From Mesorhizobium_G sp049840935 (GTDB taxonomy: Bacteria > Pseudomonadota > Alphaproteobacteria > Rhizobiales > Rhizobiaceae), in assembly GCA_049840935.1 (NCBI GenBank), contig JASGJA010000029.1, positions 62,001-126,000 on the forward strand: a stretch of DNA of 64,000 bases. The letters run 5' to 3'. The translations under genes and the position numbers were made by a program. Below are positions 21,888 to 32,300 of the stretch, in pieces (the stretch's first letter is position 1; each line of letters starts with the position of its first letter). A model generated the notes under the pieces. It did not search any database and was not told the DNA's origin. It worked only from the letters and a program-made list of their open reading frames with translations.

Positions 21888-22991
21888 TTATCCCTTGAAA
21901 TAACGGTGTTGGGTAAAGGGGAGAGGCGCGACTTCAACCGGAATCCGGCTGCCGCGAACTTCTGCAGATAGCTTAGCTGCGCCCGGCTTTGCGAGGTCGG
22001 CGCGTACGTAGCCCATCGCGACCGGATGAGCAGCCGACGGGCCGAATCCGCCCGAAGTGACGCGTCCGACAGAATTGCCATCGGCATCCACGAGCGGCGC
22101 GCCGCCGCGAACCGGCTGGCGTCCTTCCGGCTTAAGGCCGACGCGCTTTTCGGTTGCTCCCGACGCAATCGCAGCGCGTAGCGCGTCCGCGCCGATGAAC
22201 GTACCCGTTTCGCGCAGTTCTTTCGGGATAGCCCAGAGCAAGGCTGCATTGACCGGATTTGTCGTAGGATCGATGTCGTTGCCGTGCAGGCAGAGCCCGG
22301 CTTCCAGTCGCAAACTGTCGCGTGCCGCCAAGCCGATCCATTGTGCGCGCTCATCAGCAACCAGCTTTGAGACCAGCGCTCGCGCATCCGCTTCGGGCAG
22401 GCCGATTTCAAAACCGTCTTCGCCCGTATAGCCCGACCGGCTCATGAACCAGTTCGCGCGCGGCTCAAAACCATTCATGAAAACCAGACCGCCGGTGTCG
22501 ACACCCGCATCCGCCAAAACAGCAGCTGCTTCCGGCCCTTGGATTGCGATAAACACGCGATCAAGCGGCTCGACAACAGTGTCGAAATCCGCACTCACCG
22601 TGCGAAGATGCGCCTCGTCCGCAACGGCATTGCCGGCATTGGCAACGACCATGAACCGCTCATCACCCAGCCGGGTGACGATCAGATCGTCCATAATTCC
22701 CGCATTTTCGTTCAGGAAGAACGTTAGCTTGGATTGGCGAATAGGCATTGCAGCCGCATCGATCGGGCAGGCTTTTGCGAGCATTGCAGCCGCGCCGGAA
22801 CCGGAAACGACAAACAGCTTCATATGCGAAATGTCGAATAGCCCCACATGCTCCCGCGTGTGGAGGTGCTCTTTCATCACACCCGCCGGATAGGTCAGCG
22901 GCATGTTCCAGCCCGCAAAGGGACCGAACTTGGCGCCTGCAGCTGCGTGGATATCTTTAAGTGGCAAATCTCGTGCCGAAATGTCTGTCAT
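21888..22991 (-). CDS. gcvT: Aminomethyltransferase (T protein)
   Basis: The 367-residue T protein. It transfers the methylene group from aminomethyl-lipoyl-GcvH to tetrahydrofolate and releases ammonia. Motifs seen are PLKDIHAAAGAKFGPFAGWNMPLTY, the folate-binding Asp/Glu segment LFDISHMKL, MSRSGYTGEDGFEI and LRLEAGLCLHGND. The start ATG 22991 has GGGGGAG immediately upstream, so the 27 codons of open frame before it are leader. It heads gcvT-gcvH-gcvP, and the tandem glycine riboswitch occupies the leader starting about 45 bases further upstream. Confidence 0.95.
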   Translation of the reverse strand: MTDISARDLPLKDIHAAAGAKFGPFAGWNMPLTYPAGVMKEHLHTREHVGLFDISHMKLFVVSGSGAAAMLAKACPIDAAAMPIRQSKLTFFLNENAGIMDDLIVTRLGDERFMVVANAGNAVADEAHLRTVSADFDTVVEPLDRVFIAIQGPEAAAVLADAGVDTGGLVFMNGFEPRANWFMSRSGYTGEDGFEIGLPEADARALVSKLVADERAQWIGLAARDSLRLEAGLCLHGNDIDPTTNPVNAALLWAIPKELRETGTFIGADALRAAIASGATEKRVGLKPEGRQPVRGGAPLVDADGNSVGRVTSGGFGPSAAHPVAMGYVRADLAKPGAAKLSAEVRGSRIPVEVAPLPFTQHRYFKG

Positions 22992-23037
22992 TACTCCCCC
23001 AGAGTCGCGCCTGATCAACCGCGAAAGCGGTCTAATG

Positions 23038-23221
23038 AGCGCCCCTCTGTCTGAAGCCTGAGAGACTCGCACAACCGGAACTCTGTTGGCTGCACTTACA
23101 CCTTCGGCGCGGAACTTTCGTTCCGACTTTCCAGAGTGTCATTACCGGCAACGGTTCTTTTGCCTGAGAGATTTCGGGCGATTTCCCCTTCGGCGGCAGC
23201 TTTCGCTGCTCTCTCCCGCGA
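23038..23221 (-). ncRNA. Tandem glycine riboswitch upstream of gcvT
   Basis: Read on the minus strand, this leader has two glycine-aptamer cores in tandem. Aptamer 1 (about 23221-23130) shows CGGGAGAG, GCCGAAGGGG, then CTCTCAGGCAAAAG and ends in CTGGAAAG. Aptamer 2 (about 23128-23038) shows a second GCCGAAGGTG, then GTCTCTCAGGCTTCAGACAG. These repeated 'CCGAAGG' and 'CTCAGGC' cores are diagnostic of the glycine riboswitch (GEMM-unrelated, Rfam 'glycine' class). It lies directly before gcvT, so glycine binding would be expected to turn on the cleavage operon. The expression platform was not resolved by eye. Confidence 0.93.
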
Positions 23222-23460
23222 ACCGGCAGGCCAAAATCAATTGCAAGATTCGAGCCTCTGACGATTTGCTAAATAGCCCAAGCCCGACACCTTGTCACCT
23301 CCCTGCGACGCAGCTTGTGCATAAATTCGGTTGGATTGAATGCGTCAATGCGCTTGATCTTATGTATTAAATATTTCTAATAAAAAGAATTCGATACGCG
23401 AGTGCAATTGCCCCATTCGCACCCTCCAATTTTACCGTTTGAGATAGCTGGTCAGGCCTC
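23222..23460. other. Intergenic region between gcv leader and autotransporter
   Basis: About 240 bases of divergent upstream sequence. The half near the autotransporter is AT-rich (around 23340-23400, with ATTAAATATTTCTAATAAAA), as expected for a promoter. The promoter of the gcv riboswitch leader must also lie here, but no confident -35/-10 pair could be assigned to either direction. No gene is evident. Confidence 0.5.
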
Positions 23461-26370
23461 ATGATTCTTGCAGATCTTCGTTCTGTTTTTCTTTGCACCG
23501 TCGCCGCAAGCACTTTGGTTCTTTTCGTTTCATCTGAACGCGCAGTGGCTGACCCGGCCGAACTTATGATCGGCGACACTTCGGAATCTGGGCAGACCTA
23601 TACGATCACCGGTTCTCAGAATTGGTCATCGATAGTGGTTGGATGGGGAGATAACGAAAAGGGAACCATGGCAATCGAGGCCGGGGGATCTCTGACAAAT
23701 GGCGGTTCGGGCAATAATACCATCCTGGGAAATAGCGCTACCGCGACTGGCGTTGTAATCTTGACGGGTGGACAGGCGATCTGGATCGACAACAGCGACA
23801 GGGTCGTGGTTGGCCAACGCGGTGTTGGTGAAATTAACGCATCGGGCGGCGCTCAAATCAGTGCGAAAGGCATGACTTTGGGCAATGAGGAGGGTGGTCG
23901 AGGGTCCGTCTCTTTGTCTGGTCCGGGCACGAGTTCTCGTCAGCACCGAGGGCATGTATCTGGGTTCGGGAACGGATGCATCGGCCTCCTTGACGGTGAG
24001 CGATGGAGCCGCTTTCGAAACCGTATCGGGCGGCCTTTTTGTAGAAGGGGGAAGCGCGGTCACGATTTCCGGCGCGAATACTTCGTTCAAAGTCGGAACC
24101 CTTCATTCGGAAGTACCGAATACGTGGGTTGATGCAGATGGTTGGTTCTCTCTCGGCAGCGGTACGGTAACGCTGTCCGACGGCGCTTCAATGGATGTCG
24201 ATGGACTCTATGTTCAGGGTAGCGCTGACGGAGGCACGGCTTCAATGACAGCAAGCGGCAGCGGCACATTATTGAACGCCGGATTGCTTATCTATGTGGG
24301 TGGTAACGGCAATGATACCGCGGGCGATGGCAGTCTCGTGCTGTCAGATGGCGTAACGGCTTCTGCGGTTTCAATTGCGACCGGCGTGGATGAGGACACC
24401 GAAGGTAGTTTGCTGATAACCGGCGCAGGAACCAACGTTTCGACTTTCCAGCATGCCAGCTTTCTGGGCAACGCGAATGCGGGCTATTCTGGCACCGGCA
24501 CGATCATTGTGCAGAATGGTGCAAGCTTCTCTGTCCGCAATGAATTGAGAATTGCTTATAATGCGACAGCGACCGGCACGCTCGTAATCGGCGCTCAGGA
24601 AGGCGAAAGCGCTGTTGCTGCCGGCACCGTTCATGCGGGCGCAGGCATCGTTTTTGGTAGTGGCTCGGGAACGATTGTGTTCAATCACACAAGCTCCCAC
24701 CTGGAATTTGACAATGATATCAGCGGAGAGGGCGAAATCAGGCAGATAGCCGGTGTTACGGATCTTACCGGAGATTTGAGCGAATTTTCAGGCATTGTTT
24801 CCCTTGTGGGTGGCGAGTTGAAAGTGAGCGGGTCACTAGGCGGAACCACCACCGTTGATACTGGAGCAAGGCTTTCCGGCTCGGGAACTCTGACAAATGT
24901 TGTGGTGTCGTCAGGTGCAACGGTTGCGCCCGGAAACAGTCCTGGCACATTGACCGTTTCGGGCAACTACGAGCAGCTTTCTGGCTCGATCTACGACGCT
25001 GAGCTTGTCCCCGACGGTTCGGTTTCCGACCTGATCACGGTTGGCGGTATCGCGACTCTCGCTGATGGCGCGATCCTGAACGTGTCGAAATATGGTTCCG
25101 GGGCATTTTCATCAACGTCGCGATACACCGTGCTGACGGCTGCGGGCGGGTTGACAGGCACGTTTGATGTGACTGGCGACACGACCATTTCAAATTTCTA
25201 TGAATTGCAGGCATCGTATGATGCAAGAAATGTATATCTTTCTCCGGTGCAGTTTCGTTCATTTGCTGATGCTGCCGAAACACTAAATCAGTTCGCGACA
25301 GCCGATGCGTTGCAAGCGCTGCCCGGCGGCAGTGATCTGCGGGCGTCGATTGAAATGCAGGAAGACGATGCTTCTGCGCAAGCGGCGTTTGATGCGTTGT
25401 CCGGCGATCTGCATCCAACGATTTCGGTTGCGCTGGTTCGCGACAGTTTCCATGTTCAGGATGCTGTGCTTGGCCGACTTCAAGATATGAGTGGTGTCGG
25501 CAGTGCGTCGATGCTGCAAAATTGCCTGTCTGGCGCCGAAAATTCTGGAGACTGCACGACCGCATGGCTTGATATGACCGGAACGAGTGCGCAGGTCGAC
25601 GGCGATGGCAACGCGGCCGGCTTTTCCAGTGATTCAACCCGCGTCGTTGCCGGACTGGATTCTCACGTGTCAGATAGTGTGCGGGTTGGTGTCGTTGGAA
25701 GTTACGGCCACCTGTCGATTGATGGCGATGCGGACTCGTCTGCATCTGTCGATAATGCCACGGCGGGAATTTATGGCGATGCTGAGTTTGGAGCTTTTGC
25801 GGCTCGTTTTGGCGGGGCTTATGGCTGGAATGACGTTTCGACACTGCGCGCGGTCAAATTCCCCGGTTTCAGCGAAAGTCGACCGCATCCTATAAAGGCG
25901 CGACTGCGCAGATTTTTGGAGAAGCCGGATATCGCCTTAAAATCGGAAAAACGAATATCGAGCCCTTTGCCGGGCTTGCCTATATTCACAACCGGCATGA
26001 CGGGTTCACCGAAGAAGGTGGCGTTGCGGCATTGACGCTGCCATCCAATAGCTTCGATGCGAGTTTCTCCAATATCGGCATTCGCGCATCGATGCAGCTT
26101 CCATATGCCGATGCGAGTTGGAGCGCGAATGGCGCGATTAGCTGGCGCCATGCGTTGGGAGATGTCCGTGCAAGCGATACACCGTCCTTTGCCGAGGGTC
26201 AGTCGTTTGAGGTTTTTGGGAATTCGCTGGCGCGCGATGCATTTGCAGTCGAGGCGGGAGTAGCGAAGAAACTGTCGAAATCCATGGCGTTCGAAATCAA
26301 CTATTCAGCCGAGTTTGCAAAGGAAAGCCAGGAGCATGGTGCGCGTGCAGCGCTAAAGATCGCATTCTGA
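23461..26370 (+). CDS. Type Va autotransporter with C-terminal beta-barrel (two apparent frame breaks)
   Basis: An outer membrane autotransporter of about 969 residues after correction. A hydrophobic N-terminal segment (LRSVFLCTVAASTLVLFVSSERAVA) acts as signal peptide. A passenger of repeated Gly/Ser/Thr-rich beta-strands (VSDGAAFETVSGGLFVEGG type) is predicted to form a pertactin-like beta-helix. Then come a PEP/autochaperone segment (GSGTLTNVVVSSGATVAPGNSPGTLTVSGNY) and a beta-barrel ending in ALKIAF, with the terminal Phe needed for BAM recognition. An extra T near 23934 moves the frame (23461 frame to 23885 frame). A missing base near 25874-25883 moves it back, and reading across restores SYKGATAQIFGEAGYRLKIG. 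The passenger function is unknown; adhesin is the usual role. Confidence 0.85.
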
Positions 26371-26417
26371 TACGTGTTGCAAACTGATTGTTGTTCAACC
26401 GTTGTTAGTCCCCCGGC

Positions 26418-27065
26418 TCAATTGCCAAGCGATACGGCGAGATTAACAGCGGCGGCGACAATGACGGTGTTGAAGAAGAATGAAACAACGCCGTGGATGA
26501 GGCTAAAGAAGCGCATATGCCTGCCGGTAATCTGTACGTCAGAAGTCTGAGCGGTCATTCCTATAACGCAGGAAAAATATAGAAAATCAGTCCCTTGCGG
26601 GTCTTTTGTGCCAGGAAACTCTAAGCCGCGCCTCGATGTTTTATCGGTGCTGGAGGACTGGGGTTGCCAGTACAGATGTGCATAATGAATAGCCGCCATA
26701 AGATGAATGGTGAACCATCCCAGCGGCACCGATGTCAGCGCAATGATCAGATGCGTAGGCTCAGGTGCAGCTTTGTCGTTTATCAGCAGGAAAAGCGACA
26801 CCATCGCGGCCGCCACCGCAAAAAGCGCTATCACGAAAATCAGCCAGACAGGCGCATCGCTGCTGGCGGCGTGCTTGCGCAGATAGTCAGGCGTGAGATT
26901 TTTCAAGGTTGCCAGTGTTGAGCCAGTGTAGACTGCAAAGAAGGCATTGGCCGCGATCACAGGCGCAATATCAGTGCCCAGCGTCCAGGCGATCCATAAG
27001 GCCGCAATACCTGACGCAGCTCCCAGATAGAATGGAATGTGTCGGTAAACAGGGCTGCTTGCCAT
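26418..27065 (-). CDS. DUF1345 integral membrane protein
   Basis: A 215-residue inner membrane protein with about five hydrophobic helices. The family features are YTGSTLATLKN...DYLRKHA in the first third, an IHLMAAIHYAHLYW helix, and the C-terminal DFLYFSCVIGMTAQTSDVQITGRHMRFFSLIHGVVSFFFNTVIVAAAVNLA region, which is the hallmark of DUF1345. The function of the family is not established. The start is ATG 27065. It is convergent with the autotransporter (47 bases between stops) and divergent from pccA. Confidence 0.85.
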   Translation of the reverse strand: MASSPVYRHIPFYLGAASGIAALWIAWTLGTDIAPVIAANAFFAVYTGSTLATLKNLTPDYLRKHAASSDAPVWLIFVIALFAVAAAMVSLFLLINDKAAPEPTHLIIALTSVPLGWFTIHLMAAIHYAHLYWQPQSSSTDKTSRRGLEFPGTKDPQGTDFLYFSCVIGMTAQTSDVQITGRHMRFFSLIHGVVSFFFNTVIVAAAVNLAVSLGN

Positions 27066-27218
27066 AATTTTCTCACGCAGTGCGAGGGCAACCTTTCAGG
27101 ATTCCCTTTGTCAGGCAAGCAAACGTTGGAAATCTTCATCTGCGACGAAAGATGTGTAAACGGCGCGCTTGACCCAAAAGCATAAGCTCATAAAAGAGGC
27201 CGCACGGGAGTTCGCTTG

Positions 27219-29231
27219 ATGTTCAAAAAGATACTGATCGCCAATCGTGGTGAAATCGCCTGCCGCGTAATCAAATCGGCGCGCAAAATGGGCATTGCCA
27301 CGGTGGCTGTCTATTCAGACGCAGACCGGGATGCGATGCACGTCGAAATGGCTGATGAGGCCGTTCACATCGGTCCGGCTCCCGCTGCGCAAAGCTATCT
27401 CTTGGCAGATAAGATCATTGAGGCGTGCAAAGCCACCGGGGCGGAGGCGGTTCACCCCGGCTATGGTTTCCTGTCTGAGCGCGCTTCTTTCTGTGACTCA
27501 CTGGAAAAGCAGGGCGTCATTTTCATAGGCCCGAAGCCCAAAGCTATCGAGGCAATGGGCGACAAGATCGAGTCCAAGAAGTTCGCCAATGCAGCCAAAG
27601 TGAATACCGTTCCCGGATATCTGGGTGTTATCGAAGACGCGGATCACGCCGAAAAGATCGCTGACGAGATTGGCTATCCCGTCATGATCAAGGCTTCTGC
27701 CGGAGGCGGTGGCAAGGGTATGCGCATCGCGTGGGATAAGTCGGAGGTGCGCGACGGCTTTGATCGTGCTCGCTCGGAAGCGAAGAATTCCTTCGGCGAT
27801 GATCGTGTGTTCATTGAGAAGTTCGTCGTCGAGCCACGCCATATCGAAATTCAGGTACTCGCCGATGGTCACGGCAATGCCGTCTATCTGGGCGAGCGTG
27901 AATGCTCCATCCAGCGCCGCAACCAGAAGGTCGTTGAAGAAGCTCCGTCGCCATTTCTCGATGAAGCAACGCGACGCGCGATGGGCGAGCAGGCTGTCGC
28001 ACTTGCCAAGGCGGTCGACTATCAGAGTGCAGGCACTGTCGAGTTCATTGTAGACAAGAATAAAAACTTCTATTTTCTTGAAATGAATACGCGTTTGCAG
28101 GTCGAGCATCCTGTAACGGAACTGATCACTGGCGTTGATCTGGTCGAGCAAATGATCCGCGTTGCTGCGGGCGAGAAACTCTCGTTTGCGCAAAAGGACG
28201 TCAAGCTGAACGGCTGGGCTGTCGAAAGCCGCCTTTATGCAGAAGATCCATATCGTAATTTCCTGCCCTCTATTGGCCGCCTGACGCGCTATCAGCCACC
28301 TGCCGAAGGTCCGATCGGCGATGCAATTATTCGCAACGACACGGGCGTGACGGAAGGTTCCGAGATTTCAATGTTCTACGACCCGATGGTCGCAAAGCTT
28401 TGCACCTGGGCACCTACGCGTCTCGAAGCCATCGATGCCATGTCTGATGCGCTCGACAGCTTCGTCGTTGACGGAATTGAGCACAATATTCCGTTTCTCT
28501 CCGCGCTTATGCAGCATCCGCGCTGGCGCGAGGGCAGGTTGTCTACCGGCTTCATCGCTGAGGAATTTCCGGACGGCTTTGCGCCGATCAGGCCGGATGA
28601 ATCTCAGAAGGGCGTGCTCGCGGCTGTCGCGACGGCTGTGGAACTGCTGCGCCGTGACCGTCTGGACAGGCTTTCCGGGCGACTGGCGCCGCATTCGGGC
28701 GCGATAAAGCCGGATTGGATTGTCAAGATTGACGACAACTATGTTGACGTCTCGCTGCGCGACGGCATGGTGTCCATTCCGTTTGAGGCCGATCTTTCGA
28801 TTAATGGCGGCAAGGTCGTCACGGTCGCATCGGATTGGCGTCCGGGCGAGCCAGTCTGGCATGGAACCGTTGGCGGGCAGTCCGTGACCGCGCAGTTGCG
28901 TCCTGGCGCGGAAGGTTTGCGGATCGACTGGAAGGGCATGTCGGTGACGACCAAAGCTATGCTTCCGCGCACTGCCGAACTTGAAAAGCTGATGCCGATA
29001 AAGCTGCCGCCAGACACCTCGAAGATGCTGCTTTGCCCGATGCCGGGTTTGGTCGTGTCCATCTCCGCTAAGGAAGGGCAGGAGGTTAAGGCCGGCGACA
29101 CGCTGGCCGTGGTCGAAGCAATGAAGATGGAAAATGTATTGCGTGCCGAGCGCGACCTCACCATCTCCAAGATCAACTGCAAGCCGGGTGATAGTCTCGC
29201 AGTCGATGCAGTCATTATGGAATTTGCCTGA
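27219..29231 (+). CDS. pccA: Propionyl-CoA (acyl-CoA) carboxylase alpha subunit
   Basis: A 670-residue biotin-dependent carboxylase subunit with three parts. The biotin carboxylase domain (1-450) has KILIANRGEIACRVI, the ATP-grasp loop KASAGGGGKGMRIA and EMNTRLQVEHPVTE. A BT linker domain follows (about 500-590), then a C-terminal biotinyl domain with the EAMKMEN motif (Lys636). It makes carboxybiotin for the beta subunit, giving methylmalonyl-CoA from propionyl-CoA. ATG 27219 is preferred over TTG 27216 because GGGAG lies eight bases before it. The BT domain and length favour PccA over acetyl- or methylcrotonyl-CoA carboxylase. No pccB is adjacent, which is unusual enough to note; it may be just elsewhere. 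Confidence 0.88.
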   Translation: MFKKILIANRGEIACRVIKSARKMGIATVAVYSDADRDAMHVEMADEAVHIGPAPAAQSYLLADKIIEACKATGAEAVHPGYGFLSERASFCDSLEKQGVIFIGPKPKAIEAMGDKIESKKFANAAKVNTVPGYLGVIEDADHAEKIADEIGYPVMIKASAGGGGKGMRIAWDKSEVRDGFDRARSEAKNSFGDDRVFIEKFVVEPRHIEIQVLADGHGNAVYLGERECSIQRRNQKVVEEAPSPFLDEATRRAMGEQAVALAKAVDYQSAGTVEFIVDKNKNFYFLEMNTRLQVEHPVTELITGVDLVEQMIRVAAGEKLSFAQKDVKLNGWAVESRLYAEDPYRNFLPSIGRLTRYQPPAEGPIGDAIIRNDTGVTEGSEISMFYDPMVAKLCTWAPTRLEAIDAMSDALDSFVVDGIEHNIPFLSALMQHPRWREGRLSTGFIAEEFPDGFAPIRPDESQKGVLAAVATAVELLRRDRLDRLSGRLAPHSGAIKPDWIVKIDDNYVDVSLRDGMVSIPFEADLSINGGKVVTVASDWRPGEPVWHGTVGGQSVTAQLRPGAEGLRIDWKGMSVTTKAMLPRTAELEKLMPIKLPPDTSKMLLCPMPGLVVSISAKEGQEVKAGDTLAVVEAMKMENVLRAERDLTISKINCKPGDSLAVDAVIMEFA

Positions 29232-29301
29232 GCGCAGACAATCTGTGGGCGGCGCTCGCTAGGGCGTCGCCGTTGGCGAGCGAATCCCCTATATATTCTG
29301 G

Positions 29302-32300
29302 ATGGCTGGCGACCGACCTCCTCGTGATCCAATTTTGCGCGCCGCGCTGCAAGGCGAGGCGCCCCCGCGCGCTGTTGCACGTACCTTCGTGCATTTGCGC
29401 GTGCATTCGGCGTATTCGCTGCTTGAGGGGGCGTTGCCGCACGGCAAGATCGTCGGCCACGCCGTCAAGGACCAGTCGCCAGCGATAGCTGTCACCGACA
29501 CGAACAACCTTTTCGGCGCGCTCGAGTTTGCCCAAAAAGCCTCGAAAGATGGGGTGCAGCCGATCATCGGCATGCAGCTTGATCTCAATTTTGAAACCGG
29601 CGGCATGGATATTGCGCGCGCAGCGCGGCGACAGGGACCGGAGCTCGCACCCATTGTGCTGCTGGTCGCCACGAGTGAGGGCTATTCGAACCTCATGCGC
29701 ATTGTCAGCGCCGCTTATCTCGAAACGCCGTCCGGCGAACTGGTGAACCGCAATGTGGAGCAATTACGCGGTCTGACCGATGGGCTGATTTGCTTGACCG
29801 GTGGTCCGCGCGGGCCCATTGGCGCGGCGCTCAAAGAGGGCCATTCCGAAATCGCGGAGGCTCGTCTGTCGCAATTGCAAGAGCTGTTCGGCGACAGGCT
29901 CTATGTCGAACTTGAGCGCCTTGGCGGATATGACCGAGGGTTGGAGGCTGCGACCGTCGAGCTTGCCTATGCGATGGAACTTCCGCTCGTCGCGACGAAT
30001 GAGGCGTTTTTCCAAAGCCGGGACGATTTCGAGGCGCATGACGCGCTGATTGCAATCGCTGAGGGCTCGGTGGTTGCGTCGGATGATCGCCGACGGCTGT
30101 CGCCAGACAATTATCTGAAATCGTCTGCCGAAATCTCGATGCTGTTCGCCGATCTGCCGGAAGCGATTGAAAACACCATCGAGATCGCGCGCCGCTGTTC
30201 GTATTATCCGAAAAGCCGCGCGCCGATCCTGCCGCGCTTTACGGGTGGCGATGCATCGAACGCCGATGAAGTTGTTGCGGCGGAGGCGTCTGAGCTTGCG
30301 CGGCAGGCCCGCGAGGGGTTGGCCGCGCGTCTGGCTGCGCATGGTCCGTATCCCGGTTACAGCGTCGAGGACTATGGCAAGCGGCTCGAATATGAGCTGT
30401 CGATCATCGAGCGGATGAAATATCCGGGTTACTTTCTGATCGTGGCCGACTTCATCAAATGGGCGAAATCGCAGGGCATTCCGGTTGGGCCGGGGCGCGG
30501 TTCAGGTGCAGGCTCGCTGGTGGCATATGCAACGACCATCACCGACATTGATCCGCTGCGTTTCTCGCTGCTGTTCGAGCGCTTCCTCAATCCTGATCGC
30601 GTTTCGATGCCCGACTTCGATATCGACTTCTGTCAGGACAGGCGCGAAGAGGTCATTCGTTACGTCCAGCAGAAATATGGCCGCGATCAGGTCGGCCAGA
30701 TCATCACCTTCGGTACACTGCAGGCGCGCGCCGTCCTGCGCGATGTCGGGCGTGTGCTGCAAATGCCCTATGGTCAGGTGGACCGGCTTTGCAAAATGGT
30801 GCCTGCTAATCCTGCTAATCCGGTAACTCTTGCGAAGGCGATTGAGGGCGAGCCGCGCTTCGCGGAGGAGGCCGAGAAGGAGCCGATTGTCGAAACGCTG
30901 CTGGCGATGGCGCAGAAGCTGGAGGGGCTTTACCGCCACGCTTCGACCCACGCTGCGGGCATCGTCATCGGTGATCGTCCGTTGTGGGAACTGGTGCCGC
31001 TTTACCGCGACCCGCGCTCGGATATGCCCGTGACGCAGTTCAACATGAAGAAGGTCGAGGATGCGGGCCTGGTGAAGTTCGACTTCCTTGGCCTCAAGAC
31101 CTTGACGGTGTTGCAGACGGCGGTTGAGCTCATCAAGCGGCGCGGGGTGGAAATCGATCTATCGGCCCTGCCGCTGGACGACGCCAAGACATATGAGATG
31201 CTCGCGCGCGGTGAGGTTGTCGGCGTGTTCCAGGTTGAAAGTGCGGGCATGCGCAAGGCGCTGCTTGGCATGAAGCCAGACCGTATCGAAGATATCATCG
31301 CGCTTGTGGCGCTATATCGTCCCGGCCCGATGGAGAACATCCCGACCTATAACAATCGCAAGAACGGACAGGAGGAGATCGCCTCCATCCATCCCAAGAT
31401 CGACCATCTGGTGACGGAAACGCAGGGCGTTATCGTTTATCAGGAGCAGGTCATGCAGATCGCGCAGGAGCTTGCGGGCTACTCGCTCGGCGAAGCAGAT
31501 TTGCTGCGGCGCGCGATGGGCAAGAAGATCCGCGCGGAAATGGACAAGCAGCGCGAGCGCTTTGTTACAGGCTCGGTCGAGCGCGGCGTGGCGAAGCCGC
31601 AGGCGGATTTCATTTTCGACCTGCTGGCAAAGTTCGCGGACTATGGCTTCAACAAATCGCACGCTGCCGCTTATGCGGTGGTGTCGTATCAGACTGCCTA
31701 TCTGAAAGCGCATTTCCCGGTCGAGTTTTTGGCTGCGTCCATGACGCTGGATATGTCGAACACCGAGAAGTTGAACGACTTCCGGCAGGACGCAACGCGC
31801 CTCGGCATCGAGGTCATTCCGCCATCGGTCATGACGTCTTTCCGGAACTTCGAGGTTGGCGAGAACAAGATTTTCTACGCCTTGGCTGCCATCAAGGGCA
31901 TTGGCGACGCTGCGGTTGAGCACATTGTTGAGCGCCGCAACGAACGCCCATTCGAGAGTCTTGAGGATTTCGTCCAGCGCGTCGATCCAAAGATCGTCGG
32001 CAAGCGCGTGTTTGAAAGCCTTATCATGGCAGGTGCGCTGGATTGTTTCGGGCGTGATCGTGCCGCGATGATTGCTGGCGTCGAACAGATGATGGCTGCC
32101 GCCGCATTCGCGCAATCCAGTGCGTCGAGCGGGCAGATCGACATTTTTGGAGCCGGGACGGGATCGCGAAAGCCGGAACCGATCCGCCTGCCGTTGACCG
32201 AGCCTTGGCTCGCCGCCGAGCGTCTTCATAAGGAATTTCAGGTCGTCGGCTTTTATCTTTCTGCACATCCGCTTGATGAGTACAAGGCGGCGCTAGACAA

